In this document: positions 1 through 6,470 of the stretch, in pieces
How the letters are laid out: each line of letters begins with the position of its first letter
How positions within the stretch are numbered: the stretch's first letter is position 1
NCBI GenBank assembly: GCA_043751715.1
Contig: JAYUZO010000169.1
Coordinates: 1-7,925 of the forward strand
Direction of reading: 5' to 3'
Source of the DNA: JAAFHS01 sp043751715
Lineage (GTDB): Bacteria > Pseudomonadota > Alphaproteobacteria > Rhodobacterales > Rhodobacteraceae
Length of the DNA stretch: 7,925 nt
Notes under the pieces: generated by a model
The model's input: only the letters and a program-made list of their open reading frames with translations
Database searches by the model: none
Told to the model about the DNA's origin: nothing
Program-made: the position numbers and the translations under genes

Positions 1-75
1 CTGGACTGGAAGGCATCCTACACCACGCAGTTCGTGAACAAGGGGGTCGGGCTTGACCTCAAGCCTGCCGAATAG
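1..75 (+). CDS. C-terminal end of probable ABC transporter substrate-binding protein (partial)
   Basis: The reading frame is open from base 1 and ends at TAG (73-75), giving 24 residues that finish in GVGLDLKPAE. The start lies outside the window. The fragment is too short for family recognition on its own. The assignment rests on context: it sits 60 nt upstream of an ATPase and permease of the nitrate/taurine importer class, which normally need a periplasmic NMT1/THI5- or SsuA-like binding protein and whose genes are usually adjacent. If correct, it captures the imported substrate in the periplasm. It could instead be an unrelated upstream gene. The hairpin just after it would fit the common arrangement in which the binding protein is made in excess of the membrane components. 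Confidence 0.6.
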   Translation: MDWKASYTTQFVNKGVGLDLKPAE

Positions 76-96
76 GCCGTTGCCTGCAAGATCAAC

Positions 97-120
97 ACGG
101 GGGCCGCAACAGGCCCCCGT
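97..120 (+). terminator. GC-rich hairpin between binding-protein end and ATPase gene (terminator or attenuator-like)
   Basis: A perfect 9-bp inverted repeat (ACGGGGGCC, 6-nt loop GCAACA, GGCCCCCGT) is followed by only a short pyrimidine run (TTCC), not a full U-tract. It starts 21 nt after the stop of the first gene and ends 15 nt before the ATPase start. It could act as a partial terminator or as an RNA 3' stabiliser that keeps the upstream transcript more abundant than the downstream genes. No separate promoter is apparent between it and the ATPase, so read-through is expected. Confidence 0.6.
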
Positions 121-135
121 TTCCTTGGGAGCGCC

Positions 136-945
136 ATGACCGATCAGTCACACATGCCAGCCCTTGCCTTGGGAAACCGCCCGCAGCTGCTGCAGATGGC
201 GGGCATTTCCAAGGTATTCAACGGCACTGTCACCGCCCTGAATGGCATGAACCTGACCCTGAATGAGGGGGATTTCCTGTCATTGCTTGGCCCGTCGGGC
301 TGTGGCAAATCTACCGCCCTGCGGCTGATTGCCGGGCTGATGCGGCCCACCACGGGGCGGATCATTTGGAATGGTCAGCATGACCGGGGCGATATCGGCG
401 TGGTGTTTCAGGAACCCACGCTGATGCCTTGGGCGACGGTGGCCAAAAATGTATGGCTGCCGTTTCGTTTGCGCGGGAAAAGTTTTGCCAGCGTGCAGGA
501 CCGGATCGCCACTGCGCTGAAACTGGTGGGGCTGGAGAATTTCCATGATGCTTACCCGCGTGAATTGTCGGGCGGCATGAAAATGCGCGTCAGCATCGCG
601 CGGGCGTTTGTGACCAACCCGCGGCTGATTTTGATGGATGAACCCTTTGCCGCATTGGATGAAATCACGCGGCAAAAGCTGAATGATGATCTGCTGGCGT
701 TAAAGTCGAAAATCGGCTGCACGGTGATATTCGTCACGCATTCGGTGTTTGAATCCGTGTTCCTGTCAGACCGGATTATTATCATGGCTGCGCGTCCGGG
801 CCGCGTGGTGCAGGAATTGAATGTGGATGCGCCATACCCGCGCGACATGGCCTTTCGCACCTCGCCTGATTACGCCGCCCACACGCATGTCGTGTCAGAT
901 GCCCTGCGCCGCGCCATTGGAGAGCATGCCGATGACCATCTCTGA
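136..945 (+). CDS. ABC transporter ATP-binding protein (nitrate/sulfonate/taurine-type importer)
   Basis: This is the cytoplasmic ATPase that powers import through the permease encoded next. The 269-residue protein has the full motif set: Walker A GPSGCGKST (52-60), Q-loop Gln92 in VVFQEPTLMPW, signature LSGGMKMR (144-151), Walker B LILMDEP (164-170), D-loop AALD (172-175) and H-loop His202 in FVTHS. The Q-loop context and the C-terminal stretch ARPGRVVQEL are typical of the SsuB/TauB/ThiZ class (NitT/TauT family). Length is normal for the family and no regulatory domain is appended. The ATG at 136 is preceded by GGGAG (127-131). The end overlaps the permease start by 14 nt, implying coupled translation. 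Family members carry taurine, alkanesulfonates, nitrate, riboflavin or thiamine-pyrimidine precursors; the ATPase itself does not reveal the substrate. Confidence 0.95.
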   Translation: MTDQSHMPALALGNRPQLLQMAGISKVFNGTVTALNGMNLTLNEGDFLSLLGPSGCGKSTALRLIAGLMRPTTGRIIWNGQHDRGDIGVVFQEPTLMPWATVAKNVWLPFRLRGKSFASVQDRIATALKLVGLENFHDAYPRELSGGMKMRVSIARAFVTNPRLILMDEPFAALDEITRQKLNDDLLALKSKIGCTVIFVTHSVFESVFLSDRIIIMAARPGRVVQELNVDAPYPRDMAFRTSPDYAAHTHVVSDALRRAIGEHADDHL

Positions 946-1789
946 AACGCGCCCCGATGATCCCACTTATGATGCAGATGAGGCCCGCCGCGCCCGCAAC
1001 CGCCGGATAGAGGCTGTGGCCCGCTGGGCGCTGCCGCTGGCGGTGGTGATCCTGACGCTGTTTGCGTGGAACTGGTTTTCCAACAGCACACAAACGCGCG
1101 GCATGATCTTTCCCGCCCCGCCACGGGTTTGGGCGCGGTTTCTGGCAGATTATCAGATGCTGTTCGGATCATTGCTGGTCACATTGAAAATCACCTTCAT
1201 GGCGCTGGCGATTGCCATCATCGGCGGCGTGGCGCTTGCGGTGCTGTTCACCCAAAGCCGCTTTGCCGAACTGATCTTTTTTCCCTATGCCGTGGTGCTG
1301 CAGGTCACACCGATCGTATCCATCGCGCCCCTGATCTTTATCTATGTGCAGGATCCGCTGGCCCGCGTGCTGATCTGCGCATGGATCGTGGCGTTCTTTC
1401 CGATCCTGTCGAACACCACGCTGGGCCTGAAATCCACTGACAGCAACCTGCGTGATCTGTATGCCATTTACGGGGCCAGCTGGTGGCAGAACCTGCTGTT
1501 TTTGCAACTGCCATCCGCCATGCCCTATTTCCTTGGCGGGCTGCGCATTGCCGGGGGCCTTGCGCTGATCGGGGCCATCGTGGCCGAATATGTGGCGGGG
1601 ATCAGCGGATCAGGGTCGGGCCTTGCGTTCCGGATATTGGAGGCCAGCTATCGCCTGAACTATCCGCGCATGTTTGCCGCCCTGATCATGATCGCCGTGG
1701 TTGGTGTCATCATCTTTGCCGCGACCACGTTCATCAGCTGGTTCTTCCTGCGCAAATGGCATGAATCCGCCCTGAGCCGCGAAACATGA
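932..1789 (+). CDS. ABC transporter permease (binding-protein-dependent, NitT/TauT family)
   Basis: This is the inner-membrane component forming the import channel, presumably as a homodimer because only one permease gene is present. The 285-residue protein has a charged cytoplasmic N-terminus, then about six hydrophobic segments (roughly 32-49, 81-107, 114-138, 145-163, 203-222, 247-273). The EAA-like coupling loop that contacts the ATPase is around 178-205 (YGASWWQNLLFLQLP followed by a conserved-looking GGLR). The frame is open upstream to 821, but I chose ATG 932 because GGAGAG (919-924) lies about 7 nt before it and the extended product would be an unlikely Arg/Pro-rich leader. It overlaps the ATPase gene by 14 nt and the next gene by 4 nt (ATGA). 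Substrate specificity is unknown; the downstream enzymes suggest a nitrogenous heterocycle. Confidence 0.93.
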   Translation: MTISETRPDDPTYDADEARRARNRRIEAVARWALPLAVVILTLFAWNWFSNSTQTRGMIFPAPPRVWARFLADYQMLFGSLLVTLKITFMALAIAIIGGVALAVLFTQSRFAELIFFPYAVVLQVTPIVSIAPLIFIYVQDPLARVLICAWIVAFFPILSNTTLGLKSTDSNLRDLYAIYGASWWQNLLFLQLPSAMPYFLGGLRIAGGLALIGAIVAEYVAGISGSGSGLAFRILEASYRLNYPRMFAALIMIAVVGVIIFAATTFISWFFLRKWHESALSRET

Positions 1790-3054
1790 GCGGGTTCCTG
1801 AACCTGCCCAAAGGGGCCGTGACGCTGGAAAATGTCACCGTGCCGGGGTGCCTGATCGGCGATCCTGCCTTGTTGACGCGCACCAACATCTCTATCGCGG
1901 GGGGGCGGATTGCGGGCGAACAGGCGATTGGCATTGATATGAAGGGGGCCATGGTGCTGCCCTGTTTTGTCGACATGCACACCCATATCGACAAAGGCCA
2001 TATCTGGCCACGCAGCCCCAACCCCGATGGCACCTTCATGGGCGCGCTGACAGCGGTGCGCAGTGACAGCGCCGCGCGGTGGACGGCGGCCGATGTGCGC
2101 ACCCGCGCCGAATTTTCACTGCGCACGGCCTATGCCCATGGCACCCGCGCGGTGCGCACCCATCTTGACAGTGCCGCCCCGCAAGATGCCATCAGCTGGC
2201 CGGTGTTTGATGCCATGCGCGCCGCATGGGAGGGCCGGATTGACCTGCAAGCCGCCTGCCTGATCGGGTGTGAGGGGTTTGATACCGACGGCCCCTTTGC
2301 CCGCACGGCCAAGCTGGTGGCGCAGTATGGCGGCGTGTTGGGCATGGTCACCTATCCCGTGCCCGATATCCCGGCGCGCCTGCGTGATTTTCTGAACATG
2401 GCGGCCAAGCTGGGGCTTTCTGCCGATTTCCATGTAGATGAAACGCTGGATACCCATTCCAACACCCTGCGCGAAATTGCGAATGCGGTGCTGGACACCG
2501 GGTTTGACGCGCCCGTGGTGGTGGGGCATTGCTGTTCGGTGTCCGCCATGGCCGAAGATCAGGCCAGAACAACGCTTGATCTGGTGGCGCGCGCCGGGCT
2601 GCACATGGTCAGCCTGCCGATGTGCAACCTGTATCTGCAGGACCGCGAACCCTTCCGCACCCCCCGCATGCGCGGCATCACGCTGGTGCATGAGGCCAAG
2701 GCGCGCGGGATCAACGTCAGCTTTGCCTCTGACAACACGCGCGATCCGTTTTATGCCTATGGCGATATGGATATGCTGGAGGTGCTGCGCGAGGCCACGC
2801 GCATTGGCCATCTGGATCATACCGGGCCAGATTGGGTGCAATCGGTGCTGGGGAACCCCGCCCGCGCCTGCGGGTTTGACGCGCCAAGCCTTGCCATCGG
2901 CGCTGTTGCCGATCTGGTGATCCTGAAAGCGCGGGATTGGTCCGAGGCGCTGTCGCGGCCCCAGTCAGACCGCATTGTACTGCGCGACGGGGTGCAGATT
3001 GATACGACCCTGCCCGACTATGCCGAACTTGACCATCTGATGGGAACGCCATGA
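1786..3054 (+). CDS. Cytosine-deaminase-like metal-dependent amidohydrolase
   Basis: Probable cytoplasmic mononuclear-metal deaminase or cyclic amidohydrolase, 422 residues, close to CodA in length. Seen: metal motif HTH (65-67) in HTHIDK, His216 with catalytic-type Glu219 in FHVDE, His248 in GHC, and Asp316 in SDN. These align with E. coli CodA His61/His63, His214/Glu217, His246 and Asp313 as I recall them. The segment MRGITLVHEAKARGINVSF (295-313) also closely tracks CodA. Two pocket positions differ: CodA Gln156 (PQEG) is Cys162 here (GCEG), and CodA Asp314 is Asn317. The HTHxDK form also recalls AtzC-type triazine hydrolases. I therefore infer that it acts on a C-N bond of a heterocycle other than plain cytosine. 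The start overlaps the permease stop (ATGA) with little Shine-Dalgarno sequence, so translation probably depends on coupling. Confidence 0.88.
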   Translation: MSGFLNLPKGAVTLENVTVPGCLIGDPALLTRTNISIAGGRIAGEQAIGIDMKGAMVLPCFVDMHTHIDKGHIWPRSPNPDGTFMGALTAVRSDSAARWTAADVRTRAEFSLRTAYAHGTRAVRTHLDSAAPQDAISWPVFDAMRAAWEGRIDLQAACLIGCEGFDTDGPFARTAKLVAQYGGVLGMVTYPVPDIPARLRDFLNMAAKLGLSADFHVDETLDTHSNTLREIANAVLDTGFDAPVVVGHCCSVSAMAEDQARTTLDLVARAGLHMVSLPMCNLYLQDREPFRTPRMRGITLVHEAKARGINVSFASDNTRDPFYAYGDMDMLEVLREATRIGHLDHTGPDWVQSVLGNPARACGFDAPSLAIGAVADLVILKARDWSEALSRPQSDRIVLRDGVQIDTTLPDYAELDHLMGTP

Positions 3055-4442
3055 ATCTTGACGCCTGCAAAGCTGCCCTTTCGCATCTGGACATTGACGA
3101 AAACCCGGTGTCGGTAAAGGCGAAATCGCGCGATTTCTTCTGGTATTCGCCGGTGCTGAAGGCGCGGCTGGATCATGTGACAGCGGCCTTTGTTGTGGCG
3201 CCAAGGTCTGAGGCCGAGGTGATTGAGGTGCTGCGCGCAGCCTGTGCGCATGATGTGCCAGTCACCGTGCGGGGGGCGGGCACGGGGAATTATGGCCAAG
3301 CCATGCCATTGGCGGGGGGTATCATTCTGCATATGCGCCATATGGCGGCGGTCAAAGCGGTGCATCCGGGGCGCGTGGTGGTGGAACCGGGCTGTTTGCT
3401 GAAAGACGTGGATGCGGTGACGCGGGCATCGGGGCAGGAATTGCGCATGTTCTCCAGCACCTATGCCACCGCTACCATCGGCGGTTTCATCTCGGGCGGG
3501 TCGGGCGGTGTGGGGTCTTGCACTTGGGGCGTGCTGCGTGACCTTGGCAATATCATCCGCCTGCGTGTGGTGACGATGGAGGCAGACCCCCGCGTGCTGG
3601 AATTCACCGGTGAAGAATTGCACCGCGTCAGCCACGCCTATGGCACCAACGGCATCATTTCCGAATTGGAAATGCCGCTGGCCCCGGCCTATGACTGGGT
3701 GGAAATTTTTGTCACCCTGCCGGATTTCGACGCCGCCGTGGCCTATGCGGGCGCATTGGGCAACGAAGACGGCATCCTGAAAAAGCTGATCTCGGTCTAT
3801 GAAGCCCCCATCGCGCAGGACTATTTTCAACGCGTCGCCCCGCATGTGCAGCCCGGTGACAACCTGATCGGCCTGATGATTGCACCGCATGCGATGGATG
3901 GGTTCCTGACCTTTACCGCCCGCTTTGCCGGGGCAACGGTGATTTACCGCAGCGATGAAACCCATTGGCCGCGCGAACCGGGCCCGGTGTTCGAATACGG
4001 CTGGAACCATACCACCCTGCGCGCGCTGAAGGTGGATGCGTCGATCACCTATCTGCAGGTGCGCTACCCGCCGGTGGATTACCCCGCCAAGATCGCCGCC
4101 ATCCGCGCGGCATTTCCGGGCGAATTGATGCAACATCTGGAATGCATGCGCGAGAATGGCCGCATCATGTTTGCAGGGTTAACGCTGGTGCGGTTTTCCA
4201 CCGAAGCACGGTTGAACGACATCATCCGCGCGCACGAAGATATGGGCTGCATGGTGTTCAACCCGCACCGCTACACGCTGGAGGAAGGCGGGCGGCAATC
4301 GGTGGATGACCGCCAGCTGAAATTCAAACGTGAGGCTGATCCGAAGGGCCTTTTGAACCCCGGCAAGATGATCGCATGGGATGATCCGAACTGGGCTTAC
4401 ACCCAGATGTATGCCTATCCGAAACTGCAGGCGGCGGAATGA
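3051..4442 (+). CDS. FAD-binding oxidoreductase (PCMH / FAD_binding_4 family)
   Basis: Flavoprotein oxidase or dehydrogenase of the vanillyl-alcohol-oxidase/PCMH superfamily, 463 residues, with no signal peptide or membrane segment visible. The FAD domain occupies roughly 43-212: PRSEAEVIEVLRAACAH (51-67) is the usual start, RGAGTGNYGQ (74-83) is the pyrophosphate loop, and the Gly-rich GGFISGGSGGVGS (144-156) and YGTNGIISELEM (197-208) follow. The C-terminal substrate domain ends with DPKGLLNPGKM (430-440), the classic closing motif of GlcD-type oxidases. The loop lacks the histidine seen in enzymes with covalently bound FAD, so FAD is probably non-covalent. Substrates in the superfamily are mostly 2-hydroxy acids, alcohols and amines; this one is not identifiable. 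ATG 3051 overlaps the previous stop by 4 nt and has GGGAA five bases upstream. Confidence 0.9.
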   Translation: MNLDACKAALSHLDIDENPVSVKAKSRDFFWYSPVLKARLDHVTAAFVVAPRSEAEVIEVLRAACAHDVPVTVRGAGTGNYGQAMPLAGGIILHMRHMAAVKAVHPGRVVVEPGCLLKDVDAVTRASGQELRMFSSTYATATIGGFISGGSGGVGSCTWGVLRDLGNIIRLRVVTMEADPRVLEFTGEELHRVSHAYGTNGIISELEMPLAPAYDWVEIFVTLPDFDAAVAYAGALGNEDGILKKLISVYEAPIAQDYFQRVAPHVQPGDNLIGLMIAPHAMDGFLTFTARFAGATVIYRSDETHWPREPGPVFEYGWNHTTLRALKVDASITYLQVRYPPVDYPAKIAAIRAAFPGELMQHLECMRENGRIMFAGLTLVRFSTEARLNDIIRAHEDMGCMVFNPHRYTLEEGGRQSVDDRQLKFKREADPKGLLNPGKMIAWDDPNWAYTQMYAYPKLQAAE

Positions 4443-4455
4443 CAAGGCCGTTGCC

Positions 4456-5037
4456 ATGACGCGCGTTATGGTGCTGTTTGCCCATCCCTGTGAGGAAAGC
4501 TTTTCATCGGCGCTTAAGACGGTGGTGGTAGACACCCTGACCAAACGCGGATGGGAGGTGGACCTGTGCGATCTGTATGCCGAAGGCTTTGATCCGGTGC
4601 TGACAGCACAGGAACGCCGCGATTACCAATCCATCCCCGCCAACTGCGCGCCGGTGCAGGGCTATGTGGACCGGCTGCGCGCCGCTGATGCGCTGGTGCT
4701 GGTGTTCCCGGTCTGGAACTTTGGCTTTCCCGCTATTCTGAAGGGCTATTTCGACCGCGTGTTCCTGCCCGGTGTCAGCTTTACGCTGGACGCGGGGCTT
4801 GTGGCCCCGGCGCTGACCCATATCCGCAAGATGGCGGCGATCACGACCTATGGCGCGACACGCTGGCGGGCGTGGCTTGCGGGCAACCCTCCGGCGCGTG
4901 TTGTCAAACGTGCCCTTTGGTTTGTCGCCCGACCTGATAAGATGCGCTATCTGGCCCTGCATGACATGAACCGTGTGACCGAGGCCGGGCGCCTGCGCTA
5001 TCTTGCACAGGTGCAACGTGAGATGGAGCATTTGTAA
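4456..5037 (+). CDS. Flavodoxin-fold NAD(P)H-dependent oxidoreductase, NQO1/MdaB-like (paralog 1)
   Basis: Probable soluble FMN/FAD reductase using NAD(P)H, 193 residues, of the Flavodoxin_2 family (quinone reductases NQO1, MdaB, KefF/G). The N-terminal strand and flavin-phosphate loop is VLFAHPCEESFSSAL (6-20). The hallmark loop is FPVWNFGFPAILKGYFDRVF (84-103), and TTYGA (130-134) contacts the flavin in relatives. An upstream in-frame start at 4381 would overlap the previous gene by 62 nt. I prefer ATG 4456, with AAGG (4444-4447) 8 nt before it and the family's usual N-terminus. The gap to the previous gene is 13 nt. It is clearly homologous to the next gene. It could reduce a quinone formed in the pathway, reduce a substrate directly, or recycle electrons from the FAD enzyme; none of these can be chosen from sequence. 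Confidence 0.9.
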   Translation: MTRVMVLFAHPCEESFSSALKTVVVDTLTKRGWEVDLCDLYAEGFDPVLTAQERRDYQSIPANCAPVQGYVDRLRAADALVLVFPVWNFGFPAILKGYFDRVFLPGVSFTLDAGLVAPALTHIRKMAAITTYGATRWRAWLAGNPPARVVKRALWFVARPDKMRYLALHDMNRVTEAGRLRYLAQVQREMEHL

Positions 5038-5685
5038 ATGCGCGCTCTTGTGGTGTATTGTCACCCGAAACCCGACAGTTTTAATGCCGCGATCAAAACG
5101 CTTGTCATGCAGAAACTGCAGGCAGCGGGGGCAGAGGTGCGCCTGCATGATCTGTACCGTGATGGCTTTCAACCCATTCTGACCACGCAGGAATGGGAAG
5201 GCTATCTGACCTGCCCGGATAACGCGGCGCCGGTGCAACGCCCGGTCGATGATCTGAAATGGTGCGACACGCTGATCTTTGTCTATCCCACATGGTGGTA
5301 CGGCCTGCCCGCCATGCTGAAGGGCTGGCTTGACCGGGTGATGCTGCCCGATGTGGCGTTTCTTATGCCTGATGACACGCACCGCAACATCCGCCCCGGT
5401 CTGCGCCACATCACGCGGCTGGGCGTGTTTACCACCTGCGGTGCCAGCCGGTGGCTGACGGCGGTGATTGGTGCACCCGGCAAACGCACGCTGATGCGCG
5501 GCGTGGGGTATCTGTGCAAGCCCGGCAAGCGCAAGGTTTTCGCCGCGCATTACCTGATGGACAGTTCCACCGAGGCCAGCCGAAGGGTGCATCTGGTGCG
5601 GGTGGCCGCGAAAATGGACAAGCTGATGGGGCGGGCGGTGCCAGTGGCATTGCCTGACAGTTTGCAGGCCGAGGCCGCCGAATGA
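5038..5685 (+). CDS. Flavodoxin-fold NAD(P)H-dependent oxidoreductase, NQO1/MdaB-like (paralog 2)
   Basis: Second member of the same Flavodoxin_2 family, 215 residues. Motifs mirror the upstream paralog: VVYCHPKPDSFNAAIK (5-20), YPTWWYGLPAMLKGWLDRV (83-101) and TTCGAS (132-137). The block from DLY-x-x-GF-x-P-x-LT-x-QE to APVQ-x-x-VD is shared by both. It differs in the aromatic pair WWYG versus WNFG beside the flavin, in a longer loop after the hallmark motif (108-120, PDDTHRNIRP), and in a ~20-residue C-terminal extension rich in Ala and Glu. The start abuts the previous TAA directly; GGAG (5025-5028) provides a Shine-Dalgarno 9 nt upstream. The pair probably arose by tandem duplication and may form a heterodimer or have two substrates. 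NQO1-type enzymes are dimers with active sites at the interface, which makes a heterodimer plausible but unproven. Confidence 0.9.
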   Translation: MRALVVYCHPKPDSFNAAIKTLVMQKLQAAGAEVRLHDLYRDGFQPILTTQEWEGYLTCPDNAAPVQRPVDDLKWCDTLIFVYPTWWYGLPAMLKGWLDRVMLPDVAFLMPDDTHRNIRPGLRHITRLGVFTTCGASRWLTAVIGAPGKRTLMRGVGYLCKPGKRKVFAAHYLMDSSTEASRRVHLVRVAAKMDKLMGRAVPVALPDSLQAEAAE

Positions 5686-6470
5686 CACGCCGCTTTGACT
5701 GGGCCGAATACCGCGCGCCTGAATTTGCAACCATCGACCCCGCGCGCACGATTGCCATTCTGCCGACAGCGGCGGTGGAACAGCATGGACCGCATTTACC
5801 TGTGGGCGTTGATCTGATGATTGCCGAGGCGATGCTGGCGCAGCTGCGCGCCGATTGCCCGGACAATCTGGATATCCGCATCCTGCCCATACAGGCGGTG
5901 GGCAAATCGAACGAACATCTGTGGGCGGCAGGCACGTTGACACTGGGGTGGGAGGCCGCACTGCAATCGTGGATCGAGATCGGCAAATCGGTGGCACGCG
6001 CAGGCGTGCGCAAGATTGTGATCATCAACAGCCATGGCGGCAACCTCGACCTGATCTCGATCCTGTCGCGCGAATTGCGCGTGCAGGCGGGAATGATTGC
6101 GGTCAAGGCGCAATGGGGCAGCTTTGGCGCCCCGGATGGTTTGTTTTCCGCGCAGGAAAACCGGTTCGGCATTCATGGTGGCGATGCCGAAACCAGCGTC
6201 ATGCTGGCGCACCGGCCTGATCTGGTGGATATGACCCTGGCCCAGGATTTCCGCTCAACCGCTGAAACTGCCGCCATCCCGCCCACCGGCCCGGTCAGCC
6301 TGGGCTGGGTCAGCCGCGACCTGAACCCGGCAGGCGTGGTAGGTGAGGCACATCTGGCCACGCCCGAAAAGGGCCGCGCGCTGCTGCATCATTGCAGCGC
6401 CGGAATGATCGGCCTATTGCAGGATTTGCGTGATCTTCGATTGGATGGCTATGCCCCTATACCCGGCTGA
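5682..6470 (+). CDS. Creatininase-family metal-dependent amidohydrolase
   Basis: Probable cytoplasmic dinuclear-metal amidohydrolase of the creatininase superfamily (creatininase, archaeal formamide hydrolase ArfB, mycofactocin peptidase MftE), 262 residues, a normal length. Metal-site motifs: Glu33 and His35 in VEQHGPHLP, Asp44 in GVDL, His118 in SHGGN (117-121) and Glu170 in HGGDAETS (165-172). True creatininase has Glu122 two residues after His120; here that place is Gly120, in the HGGN form more typical of ArfB/MftE-like members. So it probably does not hydrolyse creatinine, and the amide or formamide substrate is unknown. ATG 5682 overlaps the preceding stop by 4 nt with GAGG (5671-5674) in a good position. 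In context it would open a lactam or release formate or another acyl group after the deaminase and redox steps. Confidence 0.9.
   Translation: MTRRFDWAEYRAPEFATIDPARTIAILPTAAVEQHGPHLPVGVDLMIAEAMLAQLRADCPDNLDIRILPIQAVGKSNEHLWAAGTLTLGWEAALQSWIEIGKSVARAGVRKIVIINSHGGNLDLISILSRELRVQAGMIAVKAQWGSFGAPDGLFSAQENRFGIHGGDAETSVMLAHRPDLVDMTLAQDFRSTAETAAIPPTGPVSLGWVSRDLNPAGVVGEAHLATPEKGRALLHHCSAGMIGLLQDLRDLRLDGYAPIPG

Noticed and set aside
821..931. Upstream in-frame extension of the permease (ORF start at 821)
   Set aside because: It would overlap the ATPase by 125 nt and give an Arg/Pro-rich leader with no family resemblance; ATG 932 has a good Shine-Dalgarno.
2116..2841. Minus-strand open frame (241 residues) opposite the deaminase
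   Set aside because: Antisense shadow with His/Gly/Arg-rich composition and no motif; the plus-strand frame carries all catalytic residues of the CodA fold.
3018..4136. Long minus-strand open frame (372 residues) opposite the FAD oxidase
   Set aside because: It is His/Arg-rich without motifs and lies antisense to a clear FAD enzyme; a typical shadow frame in GC-rich DNA.
4381..4455. Upstream start for the first NQO1-like protein
   Set aside because: It lies inside the end of the FAD oxidase gene, and the added residues (Arg/Asn/Cys-rich) do not match the family; the family N-terminus begins at ATG 4456.
4504..5997. Very long minus-strand open frame (497 residues) opposite three genes
   Set aside because: It spans the ends of three well-supported plus-strand genes and has a Pro/His/Arg-rich composition with no recognisable domain.
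1786..6470. Creatinine degradation pathway (creatinine deaminase plus creatininase)
   Set aside because: Superficially attractive from family names, but the creatininase-like protein lacks the Glu122 equivalent and no hydantoinase, carbamoylsarcosine hydrolase or sarcosine oxidase is seen in the window.
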